From assembly GCA_037783545.1 (NCBI GenBank), contig JBBELK010000305.1, positions 1,426,001 through 1,490,000 of the forward strand: a DNA stretch of 64,000 bases, in the 5' to 3' direction. This DNA is from Henricia sp. BOLD:AAB3569. Taxonomy: Eukaryota > Echinodermata > Asteroidea > Spinulosida > Echinasteridae. The notes beneath the pieces are model-generated. The model was not told the origin of the DNA and did not search any database. It was given only the letters and a program-made list of their open reading frames with translations. Below, piece after piece: positions 52,760 through 63,666 of the stretch; the stretch's first letter is position 1; each line of letters begins with the position of its first letter. The position numbers were made by a program, and so were the translations under genes.

Positions 52760-53394
52760 CCTGCAGCCGATTTCACGAAACTTTACGCAATTGCGTAAGT
52801 CCACTTATGCCATAAGTTATTGCGTAACTTGCGCAATAAGTTAATAAGCGTTTCACGAAAGATGCGCCATATCAGGATGTGGCGCAACTCGCCGACTTAC
52901 GCCATAAAATGTGGCGTAACTTGCGCAATGGTTTTTGGTGGCGTAAGTTGGAAAAATGTGTCGTAGGACAGTGGAAAATGGCGATAATGCAGCTAGCTAC
53001 ACGTGCTTATTTACCGCATCGTCAACGAACTGAACCCCAGCCTTCCGTTTGCAGAAAACAGCCTTTATCAGTGAAATCTGCGACTCGACGCATTATGACT
53101 CGCGACGGCAGCCATGATGACCGTGCACAATTTGTGAAAAACAACGACGTATGTTTTATGTACGACTATTTTATCAAGCGCAAGCATCAAATAGTCGTTG
53201 ATAAACTAGAAATTAGCCTCGTCCTAGAAGTTACAAGTGCTAAAGTGAAAAAATAAACGTTGCGCAGCTAAGAAGAGTTTCGTGAAATCGATTTTAAGTA
53301 ATTGCGCAGCTACGGCATAACTTTATGGCGTAAGTCTTGCGCCATAACCGTTTATGGCGCAAGTTACGCACTGTTTCGTGAAATCGGCTGCAGG
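52760..53394 (+). mobile_element. CCTGCAGCCGATTTCACGAA element, copy 1
   Basis: Perfect terminal inverted repeat of about 22 bp (CTGCAGCCGATTTCACGAAA...). Subterminal ACTTGCGCAA / GGCGTAAGT-type repeats appear in both orientations. It encloses a 125-codon ORF. The second copy at 57451-58014 is inverted and shorter by about 70 bp inside the right part. Confidence 0.88.
52879..53256 (+). CDS. 125-codon ORF in the CCTGCAGCCG element, copy 1
   Basis: Unrecognised basic protein, starting MAQLADLRHKMWRNLRNGFW and ending SLVLEVTSAKVKK. It differs at three positions from the ORF in the other copy. There is no transposase motif, signal peptide or membrane span. Trp-rich start and Lys/Arg-rich body would suit nucleic-acid binding, but the first 40 codons lie in the subterminal repeat, so this may be a chance frame preserved because the copies are young. 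Confidence 0.3.
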   Translation: MAQLADLRHKMWRNLRNGFWWRKLEKCVVGQWKMAIMQLATRAYLPHRQRTEPQPSVCRKQPLSVKSATRRIMTRDGSHDDRAQFVKNNDVCFMYDYFIKRKHQIVVDKLEISLVLEVTSAKVKK

Positions 53395-54954
53395 GCTTAA
53401 GTTTCTGGCAGTTTTGCAGGGAAAAAATTTGTGTGCTCAGTAAAAATTTGCAGAGTATCTATCAAATGCAGTACAAATAGCATGAGATTTTAATTAGTAA
53501 TTACAAGTTTTCTGCTACAGGAATTTAAGAAACACGCTCTTTCAGCCTAGTGTTTAAGCACCACTATGAAATTATACCGTGGGCCATTTTTTTCAGTCTG
53601 TACTCAATGAACCATAAATATTGATGCCGGTTTAGGCTATATTAAATACATTGTAGCTGCCATCTTGTGGGAAAACGTTTATTTAAATTGATCAATAATA
53701 TTTTTTGTTCGAGAAGCTTACACTGTGTAACACGCACTAACACCAGAGCGTTCATTTTACCATCACGTGGTACACTTGTCTGCCCCAGTGGCTGACATTA
53801 CCACCCATGCTCGTGGGCGGGTCTCTGGTGTAAGGCTCGGTGTAATGACGTCACCTAGTAACCGTGTAGAAGTTGCAAGTAGCAAAACATAGCGGACAAT
53901 TTGGAATTATGACGTAAATAAGGAGAAATGCACAGATTTATGACAAGGTTTTAACATTACCTTCAGGACAACCAATTTCGCGTAGTGCTGGCTTCATTTT
54001 TCCTTGCGGGTCAAACGATAACTGTTTTCAAAAGCCTCGCCTGGCAACAACCTTTGACCTGTGTTCCCAGAATCCAAAGTAAAAGCCCATGGCATTATTT
54101 TTTGCACCTTCTGGGGGCTTCGATCCCCGGTGTAAACCCCCTGTAATTCGGTGTAAGCTATGTGAATGTTACTAATATAAACACTAAAAGTGCAACCATG
54201 CATGTCCCTAAGGAAAAAAGGAAACTGCCCCACAAGATGACAGCTATTCAAGGTGTATATTTGGGTTATATAGAAAACACTTTTGGTTTATGAACTACAC
54301 TTGCATTGGATACCATTAGCTATTATGATACCACCGAAAAAGGTGCCAGCAATTAAATTAATCTGGTAAAAAATGTTTTGGCCAGATTTGAAAATATCAT
54401 ACAAATATTGGAAACTTCTCCAAAAGTTTAGGCCAAGAAAAATCCTCCAAATAGTCTTGAAAATGTCTTAATATTTCACCTCTGCTTTGTACATGCAAAT
54501 CTTTGCTGTGGGTTGTCATGTAAATATTTGTACATACATGTAGTGTGTTTTGTGGGTGGAGACTTGGTCTGTTTAATGTAAATACAAAACAATAAGCCAC
54601 ATTGTGTATTGTAACGGTCAGAACACGAACGGTTACAATAATGGATATTATTATATAAAACGAAGCTTTTGCAGATACCGTGCGTTTCTGATACTGTGCG
54701 GCACAGAGCCCCAATCCGATGTGCGTCCACGCTGGGCGCACCAAAGCAGACGCATACGCGCGCGTGTGTCATGCATCGAGTGAATGCTTTGTGCGTGTGT
54801 GTAACGCTTGCGCGAGTACAAAAAATACTGTACAACAGTAACCAAAGCGCATGCAGTTGTAAACATTGTAAATGAACTGAAGTTTTCAACACCAAACAGA
54901 CAAAAATCTTGCTGAAATCCTACAAAATAAAGAAGGTATAAGCTTCATTTTATA
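53395..54954. other. 3' flank; probable split MITE 53632-54262
   Basis: TTGTAGCTGCCATCTTGTGG at 53651 and CACAAGATGACAGCTATTCA at 54231 are arms of the ATCGAATAGCTGCC family, so a relative with a larger interior (or an insertion) may span 53632-54262. The remainder is unassigned. Confidence 0.45.
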
Positions 54955-55110
54955 TAACAGTTATAATATTGGATGTCTTATTGGGTGATATAAAAATATA
55001 CCGCACTCGTCAAGAAATTACTTCACTCGCCTTCGGCTCGTTCACTATTTTCTTGACTCGTGGGGTATATTCTCATATCACCCTCAAAGCCATCCAGTAT
55101 TACATAAATA
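54955..55110. mobile_element. Foldback MITE with CACTCGCCTTCGGCTCG centre
   Basis: TGGGTGATATAAAAATATACC pairs with GGTATATTCTCATATCACCC; CTCGTCAAGAAA / TTTCTTGACTCG is the inner stem. Confidence 0.7.
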
Positions 55111-55424
55111 TGTAGGGCTCACTTGGATTTTGTTGTCTTAATGAATTTAATTAATTGTATTGCTATTAATTTGCTCTGAACCAAAATATTAATGTTCTTA
55201 GTTTGAGCTTTATCTTTATTCACAAAATTGTAATGGTTAAAAACATTTTTTTTTTTTGGTCAGTTAATTTCTTTCTGGTGCTGGAGCAAACTTGTAAGAG
55301 TCATGAATGATTGTTATGCTTGTAACTACATGTGCTGATAAGTTTTGGTACTACCACACAGACTTAAACACATCAGTTAAAGCATTTATTTTGTACCATT
55401 ATGCTCGAGTTTTTAATTTTTTCA

Positions 55425-55660
55425 GGGTGCATTCAGACTGGGCCTTTTCGCGCATAAATTGTACGCACATCACTTCAAGAAAAGGTGGCACAGAGGGAAT
55501 TTTGAGTAAAATGACACACTAAAAACCACATAACCGACCTGGGGAATTTGTGGTTTTCGGTACGTCATTTCACTCAAATTATCCTGGACACCGCTTTTTT
55601 CTCAAAGCGATGGACGTTGCATTTACACACGAAAAGGCTCAGTGTGAATCCACCCTAAAC
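55425..55660. mobile_element. GTGTGAATCCA MITE family, copy 3
   Basis: GGGTGCATTCAGACTGGGCC and AGGCTCAGTGTGAATCCACCC form the ends; TTTTTTCTCAAAGCGATG in the core matches the other copies. Confidence 0.72.
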
Positions 55661-55957
55661 TGAAATGTCATTTATTGAAGAGTTTGGTTTCATATTTTTG
55701 TAGTGATACCATCATGTGAATGGTTTTTCTGGAGCAAGTTCGTTATTTCCTGCATGGTTTGAGCAAAGACAATATACCATTTTTGGCCCAAATGCAGTCC
55801 AGTGAACGAAAGCTAGTCGGGTCTAGTATATGTGGAACCATCGCCAGGATATGGACATTCTGTTCGCTGGTACCCATTCCCTGAGTTCTTGGGTTTTTAA
55901 GTTGGGAACCACCTCCTGTCTGGAGACGTTCATGCGTAGAGGTACCCCTAGAACTAT

Positions 55958-56085
55958 AGATCGTATCAAATAGCTGCCATCTTGTGGGGCAACAATGTAA
56001 TCACAAAATGTGCAGCCTTGAATGTCCTCAAGGGACAAAGAAACTGCCCTACAAGATGGCAACTATTCGATACGGTCTATAAGGG
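55958..56085. mobile_element. ATCGAATAGCTGCCATCTTGT MITE, complete copy
   Basis: ATAGATCGTATCAAATAGCTG and ATTCGATACGGTCTAT ends; GCCATCTTGTGGGGC / GCCCTACAAGATGGC stem. About 128 bp. Confidence 0.78.
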
Positions 56086-56566
56086 GCATACATAAGTCCC
56101 ATTGTTTAAAGTGTCGGTAGGTCATATTGTTCTGCAAGTGTAGAATGTGTATTACAAGCAACAAATTGCTGTTCAATCCCCATCATCTGTCTGATAGTTC
56201 TTGAGAATTTCCCTGAATAATTCTGTGTCCCTTGAAAATCCACCTTGGCTACTTCTAAAGAGCTATTGTAATAACGTGTTGGATGTTGAAAGTTTTCAAG
56301 AACTGTCAGACAGAGGTCGGTGGGGATTGGGCAGCAGTTTGTTGCACTAGTTTTACTCGTACATGCGCACAAATATCTTGCTGTAAAACCATATGGCTCC
56401 AGGTTAGCATACATGCAGAGGCAGAAATGTGTGCATGTGACAATATTTTGAATGAAATCATAGTTAACTGCAGTCGTTGCTCGAATTCCCTCCAAGATGT
56501 TATCACATTTTTATATTTCAGTATTCAGTGTATTACTGCATCTCAAAGAGCTGTAATGTACATGTA

Positions 56567-56743
56567 TAGAGTACTAAAGTGAAAACGTCACCCTTTTTGT
56601 GTTGCCATGGTTATTTGGTCTACACTAAAACCAGTGCACCTTTCCCTGTGCTTTAGCAATGGACGTTTGAGATTACCAGCGAACGTTTTGCATTTTGTTG
56701 ACCCAATTACCATAGCAACTGACGTCACACTTTAGTAGTCTAT
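56567..56743. mobile_element. TAGACTACTAAAGTGTGACG MITE, copy 2
   Basis: Matches 45431-45585 (GTCTACACTAAAACCAGTG, CATAGCAACTGACGTCACAC). Confidence 0.7.
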
Positions 56744-56900
56744 TTGGCAAACAAATTGAATGATTGTATAAACTATTGTATGTATTATTATTACACTTAG
56801 CGTCTAGAATCTCCTGCCCAATAGTGTGCACGGAAAACTAAACTTGTTGAACTTTAATTTAAACCAACCATGACCCAGCGCAGGGCACTAATGTATATGT

Positions 56901-57078
56901 AAAGCCCGGTTTCCATATAGGCGTAACGCGCACACGAAGACTAGACGCAAACAACCGCAACGCAAACACTGACGGAAACAGTCGGCAAAGTTGAACTTGG
57001 TACAACTTTGCCGACTGTCTGCCTTACTGTTTGCGGCACTCTCTGCGTATGTTACGTCTATATGGAAACCGGGCTTTA
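56901..57078. mobile_element. Foldback MITE, AAAGCCCGGTTTCCATATA ends
   Basis: TAAAGCCCGGTTTCCATATA and its inverse; inner stem GTCGGCAAAGTTG / CAACTTTGCCGAC. The terminal TA may be the target duplication. Confidence 0.75.
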
Positions 57079-57450
57079 GCCATCAACACGCTGAGTACAT
57101 TGACCACATGCAATGGACTGGTCATCATGCGGCTTCTTGAGTGCAGCAACCGTTCATCATCTTGCTGCAGGAAAAACAGTCTGGCCTAAATTGGTTACAC
57201 TCGTTTTACTAGAATACATGTGTTAAGTGGAATACAAACAATCTTGTGGACCGGGGACCATTCTAGACAAAGTATTGTTATCCTTCAGCAAGATGCTGTT
57301 GTACAACCAGTCCACTGTATAGAGATCAGTGGCTAAGTAACTGCCTCGGTGCCACGCAATTCCTTGGCTTAACCAGTTGACGCCGGGATTATTTTTAAAG
57401 AAATACAATTTTCTTTTTAAAAGACAAGTGTAATTGGCTAAATGTTAAGA

Positions 57451-58014
57451 CCTGCAGCCGATTTCACGAAACAGTGCGTAACTTGCGCCATAAACGGTTA
57501 TGGCGCAAGACTTACGTTTATTTTTTCACTTTAGCACTTGTAACTTCTAGGACGAGGCTAATTTCTAGTTTATCAACGACTATTTGATGCTTGCGCTTGA
57601 TAAAATAGTCGTACATAAAACATACGTCGTTGTTTTTCACAAATTTTGCACGGTCATCATGGCTGCCGTCGCGAGTCATAATGCGTCGAGTCGCAGATTT
57701 CACCGATAAAGGCCGTTTTCTACAAACGGAAGGCTGGGGTTCAGTTCGTTGACGATGCGGTAAATAAGCACGTGTAGCTAGCTGCATTATCGCCATTTTC
57801 CACTGTCCTACGACACATTTTTCCAACTTACGCCACCAAAAACCATTGCGCAAGGTACGCCACATTTTATGGCGTAAGTCGGCGAGTTGCGCCACATCCT
57901 GATGTGGCGCATCTTTCGTGAAACGCTTATTAACTTATTGCGCAAGTTACGCAATAACTTATGGCATAAGTGGACTTACGCAATTGCGTAAAGTTTCGTG
58001 AAATCGGCTGCAGG
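57451..58014 (-). mobile_element. CCTGCAGCCGATTTCACGAA element, copy 2
   Basis: Inverted relative to 52760-53394, with the same perfect termini; an internal deletion of about 70 bp lies next to the right terminal region. Confidence 0.88.
57518..57895 (-). CDS. 125-codon ORF in the CCTGCAGCCG element, copy 2
   Basis: Same length and frame as 52879-53256 with three amino-acid changes (Asn to Thr, Gln to Arg, Gln to Lys) and no stop or frameshift. Not recognised. Confidence 0.3.
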   Translation of the reverse strand: MAQLADLRHKMWRTLRNGFWWRKLEKCVVGQWKMAIMQLATRAYLPHRQRTEPQPSVCRKRPLSVKSATRRIMTRDGSHDDRAKFVKNNDVCFMYDYFIKRKHQIVVDKLEISLVLEVTSAKVKK

Positions 58015-58159
58015 TCAAGCACCACAAATACATGTACGGACTCTTGAGAGTCATTTTTACATTCATTGTATGAATCTTCTCGCCAAAAGATCATACTTTG
58101 CAACACTCCGAGTCAACCGCCCCTGTGACTGTACATTGCTAACTTACATGTCCTCCGGT

Positions 58160-58515
58160 GTCGTTAAGGCTAATTAGCCCTTTGTGTGTTTCACATGAAT
58201 GGCGTCTGATGTACTGACTCTTTTCCTTTCACATGCACACAATAGTATCCAGATGACCAGACTAAATTTTTGTTGCTATGTAATGTGATTGGGTGCGCGT
58301 AGCAGGTGTGAAATACAGAATCAATCCCACCGTGGGAAAGAATGGCATAAAGCAACCAGACTGTTGGTTGCTAGGCAATGGCGTGCACCACGTAGCAACA
58401 ATAGCATTTTACGAGTATATGTAGGCCTATACTTTTTAAACTGCACCTCCATTTGAAAGTAAATAATTGTGTGCCAGCTATAGTGCAAAGGTTACACGCA
58501 GAAGGCTAATTGATC
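58160..58515 (-). mobile_element. Dispersed repeat shared with 39155-39510
   Basis: Inverse match including AAGCAACCAGACTGTTGGTT and CACATGCACAC. Diverged, some indels. Confidence 0.68.
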
Positions 58516-60039
58516 AAGGTGGCTGAATGTGATGTTAATCAGGAGTTACATTTCACGCATTTTCAGTCTGGCTCCTCTGACACAACGAAACTGCAGCTTT
58601 AAGCACACTTTCCCCAAAAACGGCGAGTGTTGTGGTGTTTGAGAATATGGTAGTCGACCATGTAAAATAAATTAATTTAGATGTAGAATGTACATATTGC
58701 ACCTTGTACAGAATGTTTAAAACATTGTAACTGCAACATTTCTAATATTTTTTTCAATGTTTGTTTCACTCTATTTTATTTCTGTTTGGCAAATGCCGTT
58801 TGTGTAGTAGCAGTGTGAACTAGTGGGAACCATACAGTACAGTCAGCTCTTCAAAAATGGTGTTTAATTAACAAGTAAATGTACATGTGATAGTAAAATT
58901 GAAGTTGCTTCCAATGATGTAAATAAGACCTTTCTATTAATCACATGTATATGCGTGTCATTGAAAACAATGGCCGCGAGCTGTCCGCGCATTTTCTGCA
59001 GCATTTTATGCAGCCGGGAAAACCAAGTTTACAGAATTCTGCTGGAAATCGGCTATAGATTGTCTGCTACTTTGATTGTTTTGAGGAAAACCACTGCCCT
59101 TCCAGTGTAATAATAATTACATATAAGTGCTTATGTGTTGTATGAAGTGTAATTTGACTGAGCATGCATCTGTCGTTTGTGTATGAAAATTGACATTTTC
59201 TTGAAGTCTAGAAACTCTTAACGGTACTGTATTTATATTGACTATCAATTAAAAAACACCTTTAGTATTATCACGAAGGCTGCATGTGTGAATGACATTT
59301 GTTAAGTGTAATATCTCACGTCCCGAAAACATATTTTTGACGTAATCACCAATTCAACCAATAATCTTTGGTCGCGTCCCGGCAAGGTTGTTTTGCAAGT
59401 CGTCTCGTACGTATTGTGCACAGGATTTTAAGTGATGGTCATGGTAATAGTTAGTCCCTTCCAGATATTGAATTTACACGCAATTCCACAAAGTGTCATT
59501 TTGATTCATGAAACCCAAACAAGTAACACATAACACATTAGACCAAAATTAGACCAAACTCCAGACACCGCACGTGCAATGTACTCGGATTGTGCCAATT
59601 GAGTCAATATACCGCGAGTATAGTAAAAAAACAAAAACATTATACGTGTTCGAACTTTGCGCTTCTTATTATCTGCACAGCTGCAGTGTACGAGAATTTC
59701 GTACCAAAATGCACTGCACCCAAACAACCGTGATAGATCACTATCAATATCACACTTATCAAATGTATTATATGAAACGATCTATAAAAATATTTTTAAA
59801 ATGTAAAATAAAAAATGTAAAATTAAAAATAAATTAAATATGAAAGACTCCCCTCAGTTCTTACCCTTATAACATTGAAAAAACTAAAAATCTGTAATCC
59901 ATCACTGTCGCTGGATAAAACCATGGAGGACAAACGTTCGCGACGTTTTAATCAACATTTCTTGCACGTTTTGAACGACATGTATTTGGCTCGCCATACA
60001 TGTATGTCCTTTAACTTACAGGAGCTTGTTATAATTTTT
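58516..60039. other. 3' flank, unassigned
   Basis: AT-rich intergenic sequence. Short ORFs (up to 87 codons at 59574-59837) show no signature. Confidence 0.4.
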
Positions 60040-60220
60040 CCAGAAAGTAGATTTCGTTCTAACCTAACAATCATGTAAAATATAATACCTTCCCAAAATA
60101 CTATATCCAAGAAAACAGGAAATTTGCAATCTCTAATTTGGATATGGAAGCAAAAAGGTTGGTGTAATCACTGCACTGCTTTATGTAACCGGATAAATTA
60201 GCTTACAAAACATTTGTGGT
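60040..60220 (+). mobile_element. Dispersed repeat (AAACAGGAAATTTGC family), copy 3
   Basis: Direct match to 28985-29160, including TGTAATCACTGCACTGCTTT and TAACCGGATAAATTAG. Confidence 0.7.
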
Positions 60221-60231
60221 ATTTGGATAAT

Positions 60232-60290
60232 GGTAAGGTCACAATTTTGTGTGTTACGTGTTAACTCAATCATAATTGTGACCTTAGTAC
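60232..60290. repeat. Hairpin AAGGTCACAATTTTGTG...
   Basis: AAGGTCACAATTTTGTG pairs with CATAATTGTGACCTT; related to the cluster at 62480-63425. Confidence 0.6.
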
Positions 60291-60522
60291 AAACACCGTG
60301 TTATTATTATTAATATTTCATTCTTTACCCAGGGTATGCCGATTTCCATTCAGGCCTTATACAAAATAAAAACAACTAAAAACCAGCTAAAACACTCCGA
60401 GGTAGATATAAAAAATGAAATAAAAAGCACAACATATACAGTAAAGATTAAATATAAAATATGTACAAATATAGAATCAAAATATACCAGGAACTTTCCT
60501 CTTCAATGAAAAACAAACCCGC

Positions 60523-60905
60523 CGCACACGACGTAAGGTCGTTTGCTGAGCAAACGGTCATTCGTGGCCGTTTGCTCAGCAAACCGCCTCACGTGTGCGG
60601 TGAAATTTTGCTGCGTTTTTTGCCTCGCGAGGCCTTGAGACAAAAATCTAACATGTTTAATTTCTTTTGCCTCGCGTGGCCAAAATCTCACCGTGTGCGG
60701 GGGTGCCGAGCCAAGTGCTGAGCAAAATAAAATCAACCAACCAATGAAAATGCGCACTCTGTTCGCGTAATATCAAGATGGAGATACGATAGACGACTAG
60801 GGGATATTTCACCGCAGCAAAATTTCACTGCACACGTGAGGCCGTTTGCTGAGCAAACGGTCACGAATGACCGTTTGCTCAGCAAACGACCTTACGTGTG
60901 CCAGG
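60523..60905. mobile_element. Foldback element with GTTTGCTGAGCAAAC palindromes
   Basis: Each arm (about 60523-60610, 60815-60905) holds two back-to-back CGTTTGCTGAGCAAACG / CGTTTGCTCAGCAAACG palindromes, then CACGTGTGC and GAAATTTTGCTGCG. The loop carries GCCTCGCGAGGCC. Confidence 0.78.
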
Positions 60906-61083
60906 GTAACACAAGTGTTAAAACAAGTGTTAAAATCATGCAGTGTTTCACTGGTTTTATAACACTTGTTTTTCATTGTACAAATATTCGGATTACAAAC
61001 AAAAATAGCAAGTGTATTAAAAAATCTGATAAAATTATAACTGAACATGAATAAAACAGGAAGTCGTAAATAATTTAACTTAA

Positions 61084-62029
61084 ACAGCTAGAATCCCCCC
61101 TTCCACATTTTTTCTGTTTATCATGGAGGTGTATGTGTCTACAACACCATCACAACTTGTTTTTCACAAAAAATCGACAGACTTTTGCTTAAAACGTAAA
61201 GCAGTTCCGACCCTCTTCACCCAAATTCTGAAACGCTCGAGGTCACTCGGCTTGTTTATCAACAGGGTGTTGACGTCATCCTGAGAAACATACAAAACGG
61301 TCTGTGCAGTATTGAATGGAAAATACACGAAGTGAATGTTTATCATGCCTATTTTGTCCTTGTAATTCAAAATACAAACGTGAAAAACACTTCATGTAAT
61401 ATGACAGCAATCTACTATTACCTGTTTTGTGAAAAAACGATGAAATTGTGGCTCACAGTGCTCTCTTTTGAAGTAAATACTGGTGCATTGCGACTGGTGG
61501 TTTTGGAACGAATGGCATTCACAGCGGTCTGTGTACGGTCTGTGTACGGCGTAGTTTCCACGTGTTTGGACATCGGCCGTACAAGTTATAGAATGAGCGA
61601 CTCATTTTTCTCTCTCTTGGTAATAGAAAAGAAAATTTGTCTGCTCTTTTTTTTTCATAGTGTCTGGTAAAACATGCAACCACGCAGCTACTGGGCATAT
61701 CTCTGGCTTTTTGGAACAAAATTCTTCAAAAAAGACCATCTAACAGAGACGGTTTTCCAAGTTTTTTGCGTGTAAACGTATGGAGCTAACAATCGTGTTG
61801 ACTTCTCTTTCTCAGGATTGCGTCACGGGGTCACGCGCATATCATGAATACCTAATGAGCGTTTCAGAAATCGCGAAAATCTCATTTTCGAAAAGCGCAC
61901 TTTTGCTTGCAATTTATCCACTTAAAACCGACAATTAAAAAAAATAAAAATCCACGTCGGCAAGAGGGATGTTTGGACTATCGAAAAAAGCCTTAATGCT
62001 GGATTTTCGTCAAGGGGGATTCTTCCTCT
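61084..62029 (-). mobile_element. TTAA-flanked transposon (Kolobok-like?), copy 2
   Basis: Same ends and body as 16482-17443, TTAA on both sides (61080-61083, 62030-62033). The minus-strand frames at 61164-61370 and the M-P-S-S-C start (ATG at 61698) are conserved. The right-hand TTAA is shared with the next element. Confidence 0.72.
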
Positions 62030-62033
62030 TTAA

Positions 62034-62392
62034 AGGAGTGTGACCAGATCACATTTTTTTACCCATAACTCCCCGGGACTTACCTTATGGGTCATGAGAT
62101 TTTTATATCATAACATCCGTTATATTTTTCTGATTACGAAACTGAAACTCCCGCGCTTCTAGGCCGCATATTTCCGAGGATATCGTCGAAAATCCACCGA
62201 TTATTTGTAAACTAATTTTCCAGTATCAACGTTTATCCGCTGAAAGCATACTCGATAGGTTTGTTCAATTTTTTACTGGAAATTGCGAATGTTTTCAGGT
62301 TTTTGGGACATGGGAGGTGTGTATGGGAGTTACTTGATAATATTGGTAAGTTACATCGACAACTATTTTCCAGAAACTCTGGTCACGCTCCT
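62034..62392. mobile_element. TTAA-flanked MITE abutting the previous element
   Basis: AGGAGTGTGACCAGA at the left and TCTGGTCACGCTCCT at the right, with TTAA at 62030-62033 and 62393-62396. 359 bp, no ORF. Confidence 0.82.
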
Positions 62393-62479
62393 TTAATTAA
62401 ATTAAAACATTAAAATGACTAAAACTCGGTGTTGCATATAATGTTATATAGTTCAATAGTTCCCGTTACACATAGGCCT

Positions 62480-63425
62480 AGATATGATACACTGGGTGAG
62501 GTCACAATTCTGTGTGTTACGTGTTAGTCTTACAGATCTGTTAACAGGGGCCAATTTCATAAAGCTGTTTAGCAAAACAATTTGCTTAATCAAAAATTTG
62601 TTTGCTTTATAAAAATGGGTTAATCGTCTAGATTGTATATCAACCTATGGAAGAATAGCAGAACACCAGTCAATTGTAATATACATTACATACGATTTGG
62701 CTGAAAACCCATTTTTATGAAGCAAACAAATTTTGGATTAAGCAAATTTTTTTGCTAAATAGCTTTATAAAATTGGCCCCTCATCTGTTATCTTAATCAG
62801 AATTGTGACCTCGGAACAAACGCCGTGATATCACGACATTGCAAATTGCAATGAGTGAGGGCGCAATTCTGTCCCGAATCCTGTGCTACGTGTTAGTGTT
62901 AGTGTAACAGATCTGTTAAAAGATATAATCGGTAGGGTTCTGCACGACTTTGAACACTAACACTAACACAGAATTGTGACCTCCGAAAATATTCACGGAA
63001 CCAAACAAATATCTCAATTGTGGGTAGAATGCAAGATCCAACACATTTATAAGTTGTGTTGATAAATGAAGGTCAATTTATTGAGAACCACGAAAGTTCC
63101 AAAATAATCAAAATTAACACCATCCACTCCGTTCAGATTAACTTAACAGATCTGTTAACAGACCTGTTACACTGACACGATGTGTAACATGAGGTGTTGA
63201 AATAACATGGGATGTAACACTAATAGGCCTATACGTCCGGCCGGGCCCAGTTAACATCGGGTTAACACGGTGTTTGTTCTGAGGTCACAATTCTGATTAA
63301 GTTAACAGATCTGTTACACGCAACCCAGAGTTGTGACTTTACCCTATGTACAGTGCAGAGAATTAACATGGTGTTAACACCGTGTTAACATGGTGTTAAC
63401 CTGGACGTTCAGTTAGAGGTTGAAA
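62480..63425. repeat. Cluster of GTTAAC / AACAGATCTGTTAAC palindromes
   Basis: Repeated GAGGTCACAATTCTG, TTACGTGTTA, AACAGATCTGTTAACA and CACGGTGTTAAC words in both orientations, the debris of one family of inverted-repeat elements. It is interrupted by the MITE at 62547-62780. Confidence 0.65.
62547..62780. mobile_element. GGGGCCAATTTCAT MITE, complete copy
   Basis: GGGGCCAATTTCATAAAGCT and AGCTTTATAAAATTGGCCCC ends; TTTGCTTAATC / GATTAAGCAAA in the stem. Inserted inside the GTTAAC cluster. Confidence 0.85.
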
Positions 63426-63441
63426 TTAATGCCGTGTTAAC

Positions 63442-63666
63442 GGGGCCCAATTTCATGGAATCCGTTAGCACAAAAACTTGTTTAGCACATAATTTCTTTG
63501 CTCTGTAAAATGGGTTAGGCCTACCAGCCAAAATTGTATGTCAAATTGTATTTTTAGGAACAGGAGCAAAATATCAGTAAATACACATCACATACGATTT
63601 TTGCTGGCAACCCAGTTTTGTAAAATAAAGCAAAGAAATTCTGTGCTTAGACCAATTTTTGTGCCC
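63442..63666. mobile_element. GGGGCCCAATTTCAT MITE, copy with decayed right end
   Basis: GGGGCCCAATTTCATGGAAT at the left and TTCTGTGCTTAGACCAATTT at the right; ACCAGCCAAAATTGTATG / CATACGATTTTTGCTGG inner stem. Confidence 0.72.

Noticed and set aside
54476..54895. 139-codon minus-strand ORF
   Set aside because: Cys/His-rich by chance from a CA/TG-rich stretch; no domain spacing and overlapped by ORFs in other frames.
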